Source of the DNA: a virus
IMG/VR virus record: IMGVR_UViG_3300008952_000009
Coordinates: 62,001 to 126,000 of that record
Length of the DNA: 64,000 nucleotides
Direction: 5' to 3' (one strand)
The position numbers and the translations under genes are program-made. Numbering within the stretch: position 1 is the stretch's first letter; the number at the start of each line of letters is the position of its first letter. This document shows, piece by piece, positions 1 to 8,526 of the stretch. The notes under the pieces are model-generated. The model was not told where the DNA came from. It did not search any database and worked only from the letters and a program-made list of their open reading frames with translations.

Positions 1-511
1 CAATACCTTTGGTGAACCCTTCTAATAGACCTTTGCCTGATAAATTCTCCCAACCTTTTGATAATCCAAAGGTAGCTTGCAACAACCTCTCGGCAGCTGC
101 TTCACCTTTAGCTAATCCTTTATCGTAGTCTTCTTGAAGTTTGACTATTTTCTTGATTTCTTTATATCTCTTTCTGGCGGTTTCAAGTTCCTTTTCATCT
201 ACCTCATCCTGCGTGACCATAAACTCAATCTTTCTTTTTAGATCATATGCCTCTTGGCCCAAGAGTTCTAGTTTCTTCTTTTCAAGATCGATAACGCCTT
301 CTATCTTATCTTTCTGTTCTGATAAGAGTCTATCTATGTCTTGGTATCTTTTTGAAAGTTCTTCTACACTTACTTTTCGGACATCAACTAATTGATCGCC
401 CATCACTTCGGTAATTGCCTCAAGTAGTGTTTGGGCAAGTGCTGGATCTATTCTAGAGTTTGCAGCAGCTGCTTTGAGTTGCTCTATAAGTCTTTTACCC
501 TGATCGCTCAT
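1..511 (-). CDS. Second tape-measure-like tail protein (partial, runs off the window)
   Basis: The first 170 codons of a gene that continues beyond the left edge. The ATG at 511-509 overlaps the stop of the tape measure gene (ATGA), so translation is probably coupled. The visible part is almost entirely helical and charged, with a predicted coiled coil over residues 45-130. It then carries LAKGE at residues 133-137, followed by a Q..xG.S and GF.KG pattern. The tape measure protein just upstream has the same order, with LAKGE at 153-157 after a coiled coil and then Q..xG.S and GFGKG. I infer that the two are paralogs. The role (second tape measure, or a chaperone-like or inner-tail protein) cannot be settled from this fragment. 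Confidence 0.75.
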   Translation of the reverse strand, partial: MSDQGKRLIEQLKAAAANSRIDPALAQTLLEAITEVMGDQLVDVRKVSVEELSKRYQDIDRLLSEQKDKIEGVIDLEKKKLELLGQEAYDLKRKIEFMVTQDEVDEKELETARKRYKEIKKIVKLQEDYDKGLAKGEAAAERLLQATFGLSKGWENLSGKGLLEGFTKGI

Positions 512-3135
512 GCACTGCCCCCATTAATGGCATAGACCCTACTTCCAACCTCTAATGAGACTGAAGGGTCTATGTCTCTTAGTTTAATTAGACCTTTCCG
601 TAAATTATCTAACTGCTCCAAAAGCACGCCGTCATGTTTTGAGTTCTCAAACTTTGCCTTCTTCATCGGAACTGGACTCATGGCAGTTAAGGTATCCTCG
701 AACCCCATCAATTGTGATTGTGTCATCTCTTCAGCAACAAACTCCCCTTTTGCTCTTGCGATATCCTTCGGGGACATGCCAGACTTCTTCATGTGCTGTT
801 CATCCAACTTCAATTTCATACTTCCGTCTTCAATCCCCATCTTTACAAACATCGGAACAAGGACGTTGTCGGCGAAGGCGTGCCCAATACTAGACGAAGC
901 GAGCAATCGACCAATGTAACTTCCCAGGAGACCACCTGCCATATAAGCAAGAGGTGTCAAGGCGACACCGAGACCAGGAGCAACATTTGCTAGTTGCACA
1001 ATCCAACCGCCTGCCATGCCACCCAACCATCCGCCGAGAGCACCTGCAACTGCCTCTAGTACCCCTCTGGCTTTACCTTTCACATCCAAAGTATCATCAT
1101 TCAGAACCATTGCAGACTCACCTATTGCAAAAAGGGTTTCAACAATTGGGTACTTAGCGAGGGCAGCGAGCATTTTGCTGTTTGCTAATGCTTCACCCAA
1201 CTTTGATCCATATTTAGCAAGAAGTCCACCGCCCGATTTCGCTCCCGCTTCGACTGCTTCGCCTGCAACAGTAGCTCCTATACTTGATGCTGCGCCTTTC
1301 GCGACATCATCAATACCACCTGCGGCCGATCCGGCTACCGAAGATGCGGCTTGAGTGGCTGCCTCGACGCACCCTGCTGCGCCTTTTGCTGTACCTGCTG
1401 CCCTTGCTGCGGCGAGCTGAGCCTTAAGTGTACCAATTTGTAACTTCATCCTTGGTATTCGCACGAAGTTATCGAATTTTGATTTCATGTATGCTGCGCT
1501 AACTGCCATCCCTGCCAAGGCAAGTGCTGGTATAGTTATCTTGGCATGCCTGGCCAAGAATCCGACCGTTTTGGCAATAGCTGGCATGTGCTTGTTGATC
1601 TGGTTGTTAAGTTTTTGGATCAGTTCTGCCATTGCAGCATCGATTCGCTTGCTTTGGTCTAGTGTTTTTTCTGTATCCTTCTTAATCTCTTCATCCGTTG
1701 CTGCTTCGTCTAGATTAGCTACCTTAGCATCAAAATCTGCGAATTGCCCTCTAACTATCTTTTGAAAGTTTTCTGCACTCACCCCTGCAGACCCAAGATA
1801 ACCCTGCATTGCGCGTTGAACGCGTTGATGTGGTACCCCGAACTGTGCTTCTGCTCTCTGATATGCTTCTGCAATCAATCTCACCTTGCCAGATGCATCT
1901 GCAGCAAGAAGGGCAACCCCATTAACAAAAGATCCGCCCAATAATGAATTTAGTTTGGCAGCTGTCTTCAGGGCGTTTTCTGATGTGTCCAAATCTTCAG
2001 TTAAAGACATCAAATCTTCGATCTTTACATTTGTTGCTCTCGCTGTTGCGGCAAGTCTAGCAAACATTTGCGGTGCACGTTTCCCGAATCGAGCATATGT
2101 TGGTAAAGTTTTAGCAAAGGACCCAAGAGACTCTTTCTGAGTCATCCCATAGTCTTTGCCCATCTTATAAAGGGCCCTTACTGTATGGTCCATCTCTTCG
2201 GCATCCATCCCGATACCCTTTGACATGGCTTGGTATGAACTCCCCATTGCCGTAACAGACACTCCAAGGGATTTTAACCTACCAGACATATTGGCCATTC
2301 TAACGATCTCTCCAGAGTCTCTAAAATCCTTAAAAACCTTCATCTCGCTTTGAAGATCCGCTAATATTTCACCAGCAGCTGCTGGAGACCCAGGACCATA
2401 CACTGATGCCAACTCTTGGCCAATATCCATCATCTCTGTTGTGAGTCCCGACAATCCAGTCTTCTGATACAGTTTTGCTCTTGCTTCATCTACTGCCTTA
2501 GCTTGTTCAAACATTTTCGTAAACACAGCAACCAGGATATTTGATGAGTTGACGGTTTTCTTGAGTCCTTTCCCAAATCCCTTGATCGAACCAATAATGC
2601 CGTCTGGGCCTGAAAAGGAATTACTAACGCCGAGGACTGACTGGGTCATCTTTACTGCTATGGATTCGCCTTTTGCTAGCGACTTCAGCATGCTGTCATT
2701 TTCGTCTATTTCTTGCTTTAACAGTTTGTACTTTTCTTGTGCTCTTTTGGCAGCTTCTGTGTTCAACTCTCCAGCTATAGCATATTCTTCTATTTTGCTC
2801 TTTATTTTAGACATTTGAGATTGTGCGATCTGCTTCTTTACTTCGGAAGCCTCTTGAGTATCCCACTCCAGATATTTGCCCGCTTTTTCACTATATTCTT
2901 TATCTTTCTTGAATTTCTCTAAGAGATTTCTGAAGTATTCACCTGATGATGTACCTCCAGTGGTGCCTCCAGATTTTCTTGATAGTATCTTTTCGTATTC
3001 GGATATTAAATCACTCAATAGAGCTTGATCAGAATCGGAAATCTCAGGAGAGGTTCCGTCGCCAGGGTTGTACTCACCCCCTTGTTCGAATTTCTTAAAT
3101 AATTCTTTTAATTTTTGAGGGTTTATGAATGCCAT
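508..3135 (-). CDS. Tail tape measure protein
   Basis: An 875-residue helical protein that I read as the tape measure, which sets tail length inside the tail tube. Residues 1-150 are charged and coiled-coil-like with a Gly/Ser/Thr linker near 55-65. The middle (about 200-500) resembles the helical core of phage tape measure proteins. Residues from about 515 to 770 are rich in Ala and Gly with several hydrophobic stretches, as in tape measure proteins that insert into the host membrane at DNA delivery. It lies downstream of the sheath, tube and gp26-like baseplate genes, the expected tail context. It would act as the functional counterpart of T4 gp29, though sequence similarity to gp29 itself is not evident by eye. 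The ATG is preceded by GGGGA. Confidence 0.72.
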   Translation of the reverse strand: MAFINPQKLKELFKKFEQGGEYNPGDGTSPEISDSDQALLSDLISEYEKILSRKSGGTTGGTSSGEYFRNLLEKFKKDKEYSEKAGKYLEWDTQEASEVKKQIAQSQMSKIKSKIEEYAIAGELNTEAAKRAQEKYKLLKQEIDENDSMLKSLAKGESIAVKMTQSVLGVSNSFSGPDGIIGSIKGFGKGLKKTVNSSNILVAVFTKMFEQAKAVDEARAKLYQKTGLSGLTTEMMDIGQELASVYGPGSPAAAGEILADLQSEMKVFKDFRDSGEIVRMANMSGRLKSLGVSVTAMGSSYQAMSKGIGMDAEEMDHTVRALYKMGKDYGMTQKESLGSFAKTLPTYARFGKRAPQMFARLAATARATNVKIEDLMSLTEDLDTSENALKTAAKLNSLLGGSFVNGVALLAADASGKVRLIAEAYQRAEAQFGVPHQRVQRAMQGYLGSAGVSAENFQKIVRGQFADFDAKVANLDEAATDEEIKKDTEKTLDQSKRIDAAMAELIQKLNNQINKHMPAIAKTVGFLARHAKITIPALALAGMAVSAAYMKSKFDNFVRIPRMKLQIGTLKAQLAAARAAGTAKGAAGCVEAATQAASSVAGSAAGGIDDVAKGAASSIGATVAGEAVEAGAKSGGGLLAKYGSKLGEALANSKMLAALAKYPIVETLFAIGESAMVLNDDTLDVKGKARGVLEAVAGALGGWLGGMAGGWIVQLANVAPGLGVALTPLAYMAGGLLGSYIGRLLASSSIGHAFADNVLVPMFVKMGIEDGSMKLKLDEQHMKKSGMSPKDIARAKGEFVAEEMTQSQLMGFEDTLTAMSPVPMKKAKFENSKHDGVLLEQLDNLRKGLIKLRDIDPSVSLEVGSRVYAINGGSA

Positions 3136-3146
3136 TTAGAAGTCCC

Positions 3147-3455
3147 CTACTTAAAAGGCCAAACTAAACCCGTATCTCTTTCAAAAGATTTGATTGACCT
3201 ATCTAACTTGAATTTGTCTTTAAACGTCTTTGGATTGTTTAAACCATATTGAGACAAAGAAGAGAGGTACCTTTTTTCGCCTGCAAGCGTCCTGACAAAG
3301 GAATCCACCTGTGCTGGTGATCCTTTAACAGATACAGGAAAATATTCACCCGTAAATAGAGCGTCCAAGACCATTCTCAACCTTGCGCCCATAGCGACCA
3401 AAAAACTTTCGTCGATCTTTGTGAAGTCTATTACAATTGGTTCTTTCTTATTCAT
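3147..3455 (-). CDS. Small tail-region protein, function unknown
   Basis: A 102-residue protein between the baseplate gene cluster and the tape measure. Two in-frame ATGs lie 12 bases apart. I chose the second, at 3455-3453, because GGAG at 3465-3462 is well spaced before it. The sequence is basic and amphipathic without membrane segments or Cys motifs, and ends in a Trp-Pro-Phe-Lys tail. It includes a segment that reads like a mixed alpha/beta fold (VSVKGSPAQVDSFVRTLAGE). Its position suggests a tail assembly factor or small structural protein. I do not recognise the family. Confidence 0.7.
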   Translation of the reverse strand: MNKKEPIVIDFTKIDESFLVAMGARLRMVLDALFTGEYFPVSVKGSPAQVDSFVRTLAGEKRYLSSLSQYGLNNPKTFKDKFKLDRSIKSFERDTGLVWPFK

Positions 3456-3507
3456 AAACGTCTCCATTAGTAATTAGTTTGGCAAGTCAAAAGAGGATAT
3501 TGTTTGT

Positions 3508-3669
3508 TTATTTCTTGATCTTTTCAGCTTCCTTGTTCCTTTCTTCAAAGTACTTGGAGAGTCTTTCCACAAACCACCTTCTAATGGTTATAGGTAGGTC
3601 ATAAACATCGAAATAGTTCCAATTACCGTGCTGAACTAGATAAAATATCTGTTCGTGCACATGTAACAT
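3508..3669 (-). CDS. Small baseplate-assembly candidate (T4 gp51-like position)
   Basis: A 53-codon ORF. The ATG at 3669-3667 lies 4 bases after the TGA of the gp26-like gene, so it is probably translationally coupled. The open frame extends further upstream inside that gene, to a TTG at 3750, but that part only mirrors the overlapping gene. The peptide is aromatic and amphipathic: YFDVYDLPITIRRWFVERL, then a charged tail. T4-like phages commonly carry a short protein of this kind after the gp26-like gene, probably acting in baseplate hub assembly. That role is inferred from position and general composition only. Confidence 0.55.
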   Translation of the reverse strand: MLHVHEQIFYLVQHGNWNYFDVYDLPITIRRWFVERLSKYFEERNKEAEKIKK

Positions 3670-3673
3670 ATAA

Positions 3674-4540
3674 TCAGAGGTCAGGCCAAAAAAACGTCGC
3701 CTCCAGGGGTACCTCCGTTTCGGCTTCGGCACCGCAATACATACACTCAAAATCTTCCTTGAGTCTTACAGTTGGAACAAGGGAAGCATAGTTCTTTCTC
3801 AAGAACCTAGAATCTCTCGCTGGCATTTCACCTATCATCTCATTCAAATCAGCTGGGTTTGCGATTTCGTCAATAGATACAATGATCATCTTTAAGAAGT
3901 CCGTCGTATTGGTTTCTGCCAACTTGTTCTTCTTCTTTGATGACATTCTACTGGCCATCCTAGATTCATCCCTAGACGTCAACAACCTAACAACAACATT
4001 TTGCCCTGACATAGGGAGAGTTGTCTCGAAGTGCCCTTGATGATTTGTCTTAAAATTCTCTGACTGTTCAAACTTCTCAAAATACTTATGATATTCTGAT
4101 AGGTCAACTGTGATGTCACAGTCTGTATTGCACTCTGGGCAGGTTATCTTTACTTCATAATCAGGCCCATACCCTGTTACTCTTGCAGCGACCATAATTG
4201 CTGACTTATCACCGATAAGCAGATCTGCTACCTGAATGCTTTGATCGACCATAATGTTCTGAATGAACTTATCAATTGCCACTCCCTTTCTTAAAAGAGC
4301 GGGAGATGTTAAGATATCTTCATCCCTGGCTGTCATGAATCTAATCTCAACTGTCTCTTGACCGTGGAGAGGGTGATTCTGTGGATAAAACAGACCCCTA
4401 GACGGCAGTTCGACGAATTCGGTGTTTGCCGTTCTTCTTACTGCTTGTACTGGGGGTTGTGGACTTTGTAACTCCTCTGGAGCTGTTTGTTTTTTGGCAG
4501 GAGGCGCTTTGCGCGCCATCCTGTTCGAATTTCTACTCAT
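3674..4540 (-). CDS. Baseplate hub protein, T4 gp26-like (T4_baseplate family)
   Basis: A 288-residue protein that I place in the T4 baseplate family (gp26-type hub subunit). The supporting stretch is the N-terminal core: a PSRGLFY-like entry, then TARDEDILTSPALLRKGVAI and the DLLIGDK segment, a conserved order in these proteins. It has two Cys clusters, CPECNTDC at residues 134-141 and CMYC at 266-269, which probably bind one zinc. Residues 1-35 form a basic, Pro-rich extension. It follows the tail tube gene by 52 bases and is tightly coupled to the small ORF at 3508-3669. It would act in the central hub of the baseplate during tail assembly. Confidence 0.8.
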   Translation of the reverse strand: MSRNSNRMARKAPPAKKQTAPEELQSPQPPVQAVRRTANTEFVELPSRGLFYPQNHPLHGQETVEIRFMTARDEDILTSPALLRKGVAIDKFIQNIMVDQSIQVADLLIGDKSAIMVAARVTGYGPDYEVKITCPECNTDCDITVDLSEYHKYFEKFEQSENFKTNHQGHFETTLPMSGQNVVVRLLTSRDESRMASRMSSKKKNKLAETNTTDFLKMIIVSIDEIANPADLNEMIGEMPARDSRFLRKNYASLVPTVRLKEDFECMYCGAEAETEVPLEATFFWPDL

Positions 4541-4592
4541 TTAAACCTCACTTTACTAAAACTATTATAAACCAAAATAAATATTTTTTTTA

Positions 4593-5219
4593 TTAAACTC
4601 CTGGTGCTAATCCAGTAAGTCCTGCCTGTGCGCCTTGCCCAGACTGTTGAACCTGACGAAGTGCGCCCTTATCTGAAACGCCCTTAGTATCAAGTCCTGC
4701 CCAATCAAATCTCATCGTAAGTTCAACGTTTACAAGATCGTCAGACTCATAATCAAGATCACCAAAGTTAACACTCTTAATCCAAGGATTATATAGAGAC
4801 CAGGTCTCGATCGGAGATCCATTCTCATCAATCGTGTGAATATACACTCTACCACCCACTGCGCTTGTTGCCTGCTTCTTAGAGAAGGTAACAATATTGC
4901 TCGCCTTACCTCTACCCAGAGGGTCATTCAAGAAGTTGTGCGGTGCAACGTAACCAGACAATTCAATCAAGTCCAACATGGTCTTTGATGCATCTGGATC
5001 AACTGGATCAACAAGAGTCATACTGATCTCTTCCCACTCCAATCTCCCAGGGTAATAAAACTTATAGTTAATAAAACTATGCTCAGACTCCGATACCGAA
5101 AAATTGGGTTTACCCGTTGTCTTCACGATCCACTGCGGGATACCATTAAACGATAACAAAAATCTGTATTTTCTCTTTGGCTCAATTGAAGCATCTGACC
5201 AAAATTTCTGACTTGCCAT
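4593..5219 (-). CDS. Tail tube protein, T4 gp19-like
   Basis: A 208-residue protein of the size and pattern of contractile-tail tube subunits: an N-terminal KYRFLLSFNGIPQW strand pair, the central LEWEEISMTLVDPVDPDASK segment, and the late SVNFGDLDYESDDLVNVELT segment ahead of FDWA, typical of gp19-type tubes. Subunits stack as hexamers around the tape measure. The gene sits directly downstream of the sheath gene, as in T4 (18 then 19). The C-terminal 25 residues are Gln/Gly/Ala-rich and probably disordered. AGGAGG precedes the start, and a candidate promoter motif lies 24 bases upstream of the ATG. Confidence 0.88.
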   Translation of the reverse strand: MASQKFWSDASIEPKRKYRFLLSFNGIPQWIVKTTGKPNFSVSESEHSFINYKFYYPGRLEWEEISMTLVDPVDPDASKTMLDLIELSGYVAPHNFLNDPLGRGKASNIVTFSKKQATSAVGGRVYIHTIDENGSPIETWSLYNPWIKSVNFGDLDYESDDLVNVELTMRFDWAGLDTKGVSDKGALRQVQQSGQGAQAGLTGLAPGV

Positions 5220-5236
5220 TATAAAAATCCTCCTAA

Positions 5237-5251
5237 CACTATTAAATAGTG
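5237..5251 (-). promoter_or_regulatory. Candidate late promoter (CTATTTA core) in a 15-base palindrome
   Basis: TAAATAG on the plus strand (CTATTTA on the coding strand) at 5243-5249, inside the palindrome CACTATTAAATAGTG. It lies in the gap between the sheath stop and the tail tube start, 24 bases ahead of the ATG. The same 7-mer occurs ahead of six other genes here. The role is inferred from recurrence and position only. Confidence 0.5.
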
Positions 5252-5262
5252 TCTATTATTTT

Positions 5263-8200
5263 TTAATCTTCAAATGATGCACCTGAATTGGTGATCATGA
5301 AGTCGATCGCAATGAACTCAATTGCTCTGGCAGGCTTCAAGAAGATCTTTGCGTACATGATATTTCTATCAATCAAATCTGGTGTCGTTGTTGTCTCATC
5401 AAGTACAACCTTGAATTCCGTCAAACCAAATCTAGACTTTACACCGTCCAGGAAAGGTTCTACAGAACCACGGAATCTATCCCATGTTGCTTGTACGTTC
5501 TGATCGAAAAGCAACGTTGCTGCTCTTCTTGACACCTCTTTCTTGATGTAGATCATCAAGCGACGTACATTAATTCTATCAAGTGCTGAAGGCGTTGCTT
5601 GAAGCGTCTTCTGACCAAACACCACAATGCCCTCTGCTGGGAACTGCGCGATTGGGTTAATATTCGCCTCATATAGATCGTCTCTCTCTTTCGAAGAAAC
5701 TCTCTGAGATACTGCAAGTACTGGCAGACCGCCAGCACCCTCTGACAATCCACCTCTGGTGAACCCTGCAGGTGCGAACCATAACTCAGATCTTGCCTGA
5801 GTGCTACCAAACGTTCCAAGTGCCACAACTGACGGTGGTACCCAAATCTGTCGGTCGCTGATCTGGTCAGAGACCTTAACCCAAGGATAGAAAGCACAAG
5901 CATAACTTGAGTTCAACCCTCTGTTCTCTATATTGTCAACTGCTGTTCTGACCTTTGAATTCTGAATTCGGGTCTTGAAGTCATCAGTATTCTCTGTTGA
6001 TGGAATATAACCGCCTGCCTCGATATCAATGACAGCGAGAGTGTCTGCGCGGTCCTCACACGTTCTAATCATGTGATTTGTTATTCTCGTGTTCGTGATG
6101 CCTGGGATGGCAAGAGCGTTCATCTCTACCACCTCTGGATCTGCGACAGCGTCGATGCCGCGCTTAAGTGTCGCGATTTCGTATGCTGTTGTCTCGTCAC
6201 CAGAAGAGAACTTGGAATTTCTAAATGGTTCCTTCTCCGTAATATCAAAACCATCAAACCCACCATATACTGGGCAAGTGAATTTTGCGAACCCTGCCTT
6301 AACTAGGTCCTTATATCCACCTCTCTTGGCGGTGTAGGACTTGTTGAGTGCTCTAGATCCACTGACATATACCGCTGTGCCAACATCTACTGGAGTGATT
6401 GACCCCTGGTTCTTACCAAGGTTAGATGCCAGAGATCCCGACTTACTTACTATGATAAGGTCATCCAAAGTGAACATGAATGAATTCTCTACCTTTGCGG
6501 ATGCTGCAGAGGCGTCATAAACACCTGCGCCCAAGAACCCACTACCCATGCGGCGAGTAATGTCGACGAACGAAGGATCGAACTTTGTATCTGTTGGTGT
6601 TCTGTATGTCGAAACACCAAAGAATGAGTTCTTCGGATTTGACAGACCCTCTTCAGATGCTGAAAGTCTCATTGGTAATGTTGGATAGACCAACGATGCA
6701 GTCAATTTCTGTGGGAATCCCAAATAAGGGATGTTCGTACTACCTGCTGACTTGATACCTGTTGCGCTTGTGCCAGCGACTACGTCTGACGATGCGGCTA
6801 AAATAGCGGACCCAGTTGCTGCGCCCATAAATTTACCTTCGCCATTACTTCCAGAATCATGTACGGTAAATGCGCCAAATCCAGTTGCAACCTTGGTTTC
6901 GCCTGTAGCGATTGTACCCGTCTTGTATCTAGGCGGACCATAGAAACCGAATGGCATACTGATCGGATCGGTAACACCGTTATCAACATCCTGATCAACC
7001 AACACTCTAAAGAATGAAGAGTTGTTGTCATAATTACCGTAAACCCTGTATCTCTTGTCTGTTTCGTCCCACTCTCTGTACTTGTCACCGACTTTACGTC
7101 CGATATAGTTACTAGAGTTAGGGTTTAGATTACACTGTGAGAATCTCTCCAAAACAACTGGCCTTGCATCGTTGTCAGAAATTCTTCTGACCAACACTGA
7201 AAATGTTCCGTAAGGATCTACGTCATTACCTGCCTTTACATCGGTAATTGAAACTTTTAAGTTTCTGGTGTTCCACCCACCGTCGTTAATACCAACAAAT
7301 CTAAACAACTTCTGCATCGCCGCTGCTTTGTATCCAGTACCAATAGCATTTAAATCCTGAGAAAAGATCCAAGGCGTTCTAGAGTCCTGGTGGGCGATTG
7401 CTCTTACCATGCCGCTTGTCGTACTATGAAGAGGTACAATCATAGCGCATAGGGAACTATCAGCAGATAACTCGCCTTTGTGAAGCGATCCACTGGTTCC
7501 TAAGAATCCGTGCGTGTCTTTAGCAAATCTGTCGAATGACTCTCCCAACCAGTATTTTGTTAATCCTGCTGCCTGAGTCGTGTCACCGTTTGTCAGTGTA
7601 GGGTTCGTGTTGAACACCTTTCTAATATATTTGTCCGAATTTCTATCAAAGTTGAAGGTTACTCTTCTTTCTGCCTTTGCGCCGTCTGTAAGAAGTGCTG
7701 AGAACTCCATTTTTGATGAATCCGTCGATTGTACAAGTACGTGAGAACCAGTGCCGTGGATACGTGCGCCTGGCCAGTGTGCTTTTTCACCAGCAAGGTG
7801 TCCAATGGTGCCCGTCAATGCCATTGCGCCCTTTTGGAAGTACCAAACAGCGGCAAGGTTACCTTCCATTGCTCTGTTTTGGTTTAGTTTCTCACCTTGT
7901 GATGTGATTGAGGCATTTTCCCCAACTAAACTGCTACGTCGGTCAACACCGCCCGTAGAAAAAAGATACAAACCATAAACTGCTGATTTGGTGTCATCGA
8001 CAGCAGATGCATCCAAAGACTGATCTAGCGTCCAACCTGCGGCGCCAGCTGAAGTTGCTTGCGGGTCTTCTGTGCCCAACAATCTAACGACATTAACAGG
8101 CCCCGCGTTTTTCAAAAATGCTTGGGCAGCATATGCGGCGTAAGTTGGCGCAGTTTCGTTGCCTTCTCTCCAAACATCACCACCCTTACCTCCTGGGATT

Positions 8201-8385
8201 GGGTTGCCAAACACTTCAATGAATTGTGACATGCTATCGACCCTAAGAGGGATCATACCTGGACCTTTTGCTAGGCGACCAACGATCGTTGGACCTACGT
8301 CCTCTGGCTCTCTTGCCAATTGTGAGTTATCGATCTCATTGAGAAAGATACCTGGGGATACAAATTTAAATCTCTTTACAGACAT
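5263..8385 (-). CDS. Tail sheath protein, T4 gp18-like (enlarged)
   Basis: A 1040-residue contractile sheath subunit. The N-terminus (KFVSPGIFLNEIDNSQLARE, then VGPTIVGRLAKGPG and a FIEVFG motif) is the typical sheath start. The last 350 residues carry the other hallmark: the GLPVLAVSQRVSSKERDDLY region, the IAQFPAEGIVVFGQKTLQ region, the RLMIYIKKEVS helix, FLDGVKSRFGLTEFKVVLDE, and the C-terminal strand through IEFIAIDF. T4 gp18 is about 660 residues, so roughly 350-400 extra residues lie in the middle, probably as surface-exposed insertions. It precedes the tube gene, as in T4. The start has AAGGAG upstream and a CTATTTA motif 56 bases before the ATG. Confidence 0.9.
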   Translation of the reverse strand: MSVKRFKFVSPGIFLNEIDNSQLAREPEDVGPTIVGRLAKGPGMIPLRVDSMSQFIEVFGNPIPGGKGGDVWREGNETAPTYAAYAAQAFLKNAGPVNVVRLLGTEDPQATSAGAAGWTLDQSLDASAVDDTKSAVYGLYLFSTGGVDRRSSLVGENASITSQGEKLNQNRAMEGNLAAVWYFQKGAMALTGTIGHLAGEKAHWPGARIHGTGSHVLVQSTDSSKMEFSALLTDGAKAERRVTFNFDRNSDKYIRKVFNTNPTLTNGDTTQAAGLTKYWLGESFDRFAKDTHGFLGTSGSLHKGELSADSSLCAMIVPLHSTTSGMVRAIAHQDSRTPWIFSQDLNAIGTGYKAAAMQKLFRFVGINDGGWNTRNLKVSITDVKAGNDVDPYGTFSVLVRRISDNDARPVVLERFSQCNLNPNSSNYIGRKVGDKYREWDETDKRYRVYGNYDNNSSFFRVLVDQDVDNGVTDPISMPFGFYGPPRYKTGTIATGETKVATGFGAFTVHDSGSNGEGKFMGAATGSAILAASSDVVAGTSATGIKSAGSTNIPYLGFPQKLTASLVYPTLPMRLSASEEGLSNPKNSFFGVSTYRTPTDTKFDPSFVDITRRMGSGFLGAGVYDASAASAKVENSFMFTLDDLIIVSKSGSLASNLGKNQGSITPVDVGTAVYVSGSRALNKSYTAKRGGYKDLVKAGFAKFTCPVYGGFDGFDITEKEPFRNSKFSSGDETTAYEIATLKRGIDAVADPEVVEMNALAIPGITNTRITNHMIRTCEDRADTLAVIDIEAGGYIPSTENTDDFKTRIQNSKVRTAVDNIENRGLNSSYACAFYPWVKVSDQISDRQIWVPPSVVALGTFGSTQARSELWFAPAGFTRGGLSEGAGGLPVLAVSQRVSSKERDDLYEANINPIAQFPAEGIVVFGQKTLQATPSALDRINVRRLMIYIKKEVSRRAATLLFDQNVQATWDRFRGSVEPFLDGVKSRFGLTEFKVVLDETTTTPDLIDRNIMYAKIFLKPARAIEFIAIDFMITNSGASFED

Positions 8386-8440
8386 ACTGGAAATCTCCTT
8401 ATAACGAAAAATTACAAAATATTATTTATTTTCTCTCTAT

Positions 8441-8447
8441 TAAATAG
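8441..8447 (-). promoter_or_regulatory. Candidate late promoter (CTATTTA) ahead of the tail sheath
   Basis: The coding strand reads GACTATTTAATAG here, 56 bases upstream of the sheath ATG and just downstream of the hairpin terminator at 8493-8512. A terminator followed by this motif is what a new transcription unit for sheath, tube and tape measure would look like. Confidence 0.5.
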
Positions 8448-8492
8448 TCTTTGAAAATTCCAAAAGTTAGTAAAAGAAACAAGAAAAGGAAG

Positions 8493-8512
8493 TGGGGGGC
8501 GTGAGCCCCCCA
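8493..8512 (-). terminator. Rho-independent terminator after the 1329-aa fibre gene
   Basis: A perfect 8-bp stem (TGGGGGGC with GCCCCCCA) and a 4-base loop. On the minus strand it is followed by a T-rich tract (CTTCCTTTTCTTG). It lies 15 bases beyond the fibre stop codon and before the sheath gene. The T-tract is imperfect, so termination may be partial. Confidence 0.75.
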
Positions 8513-8526
8513 TTTAGGTAGGTTTA

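Noticed and set aside
5237-5251. Palindrome CACTATTAAATAGTG as a terminator or operator
   Set aside because: The stem is short and AT-rich and lacks a T-tract in the coding direction. It fits better as an instance of the CTATTTA motif.
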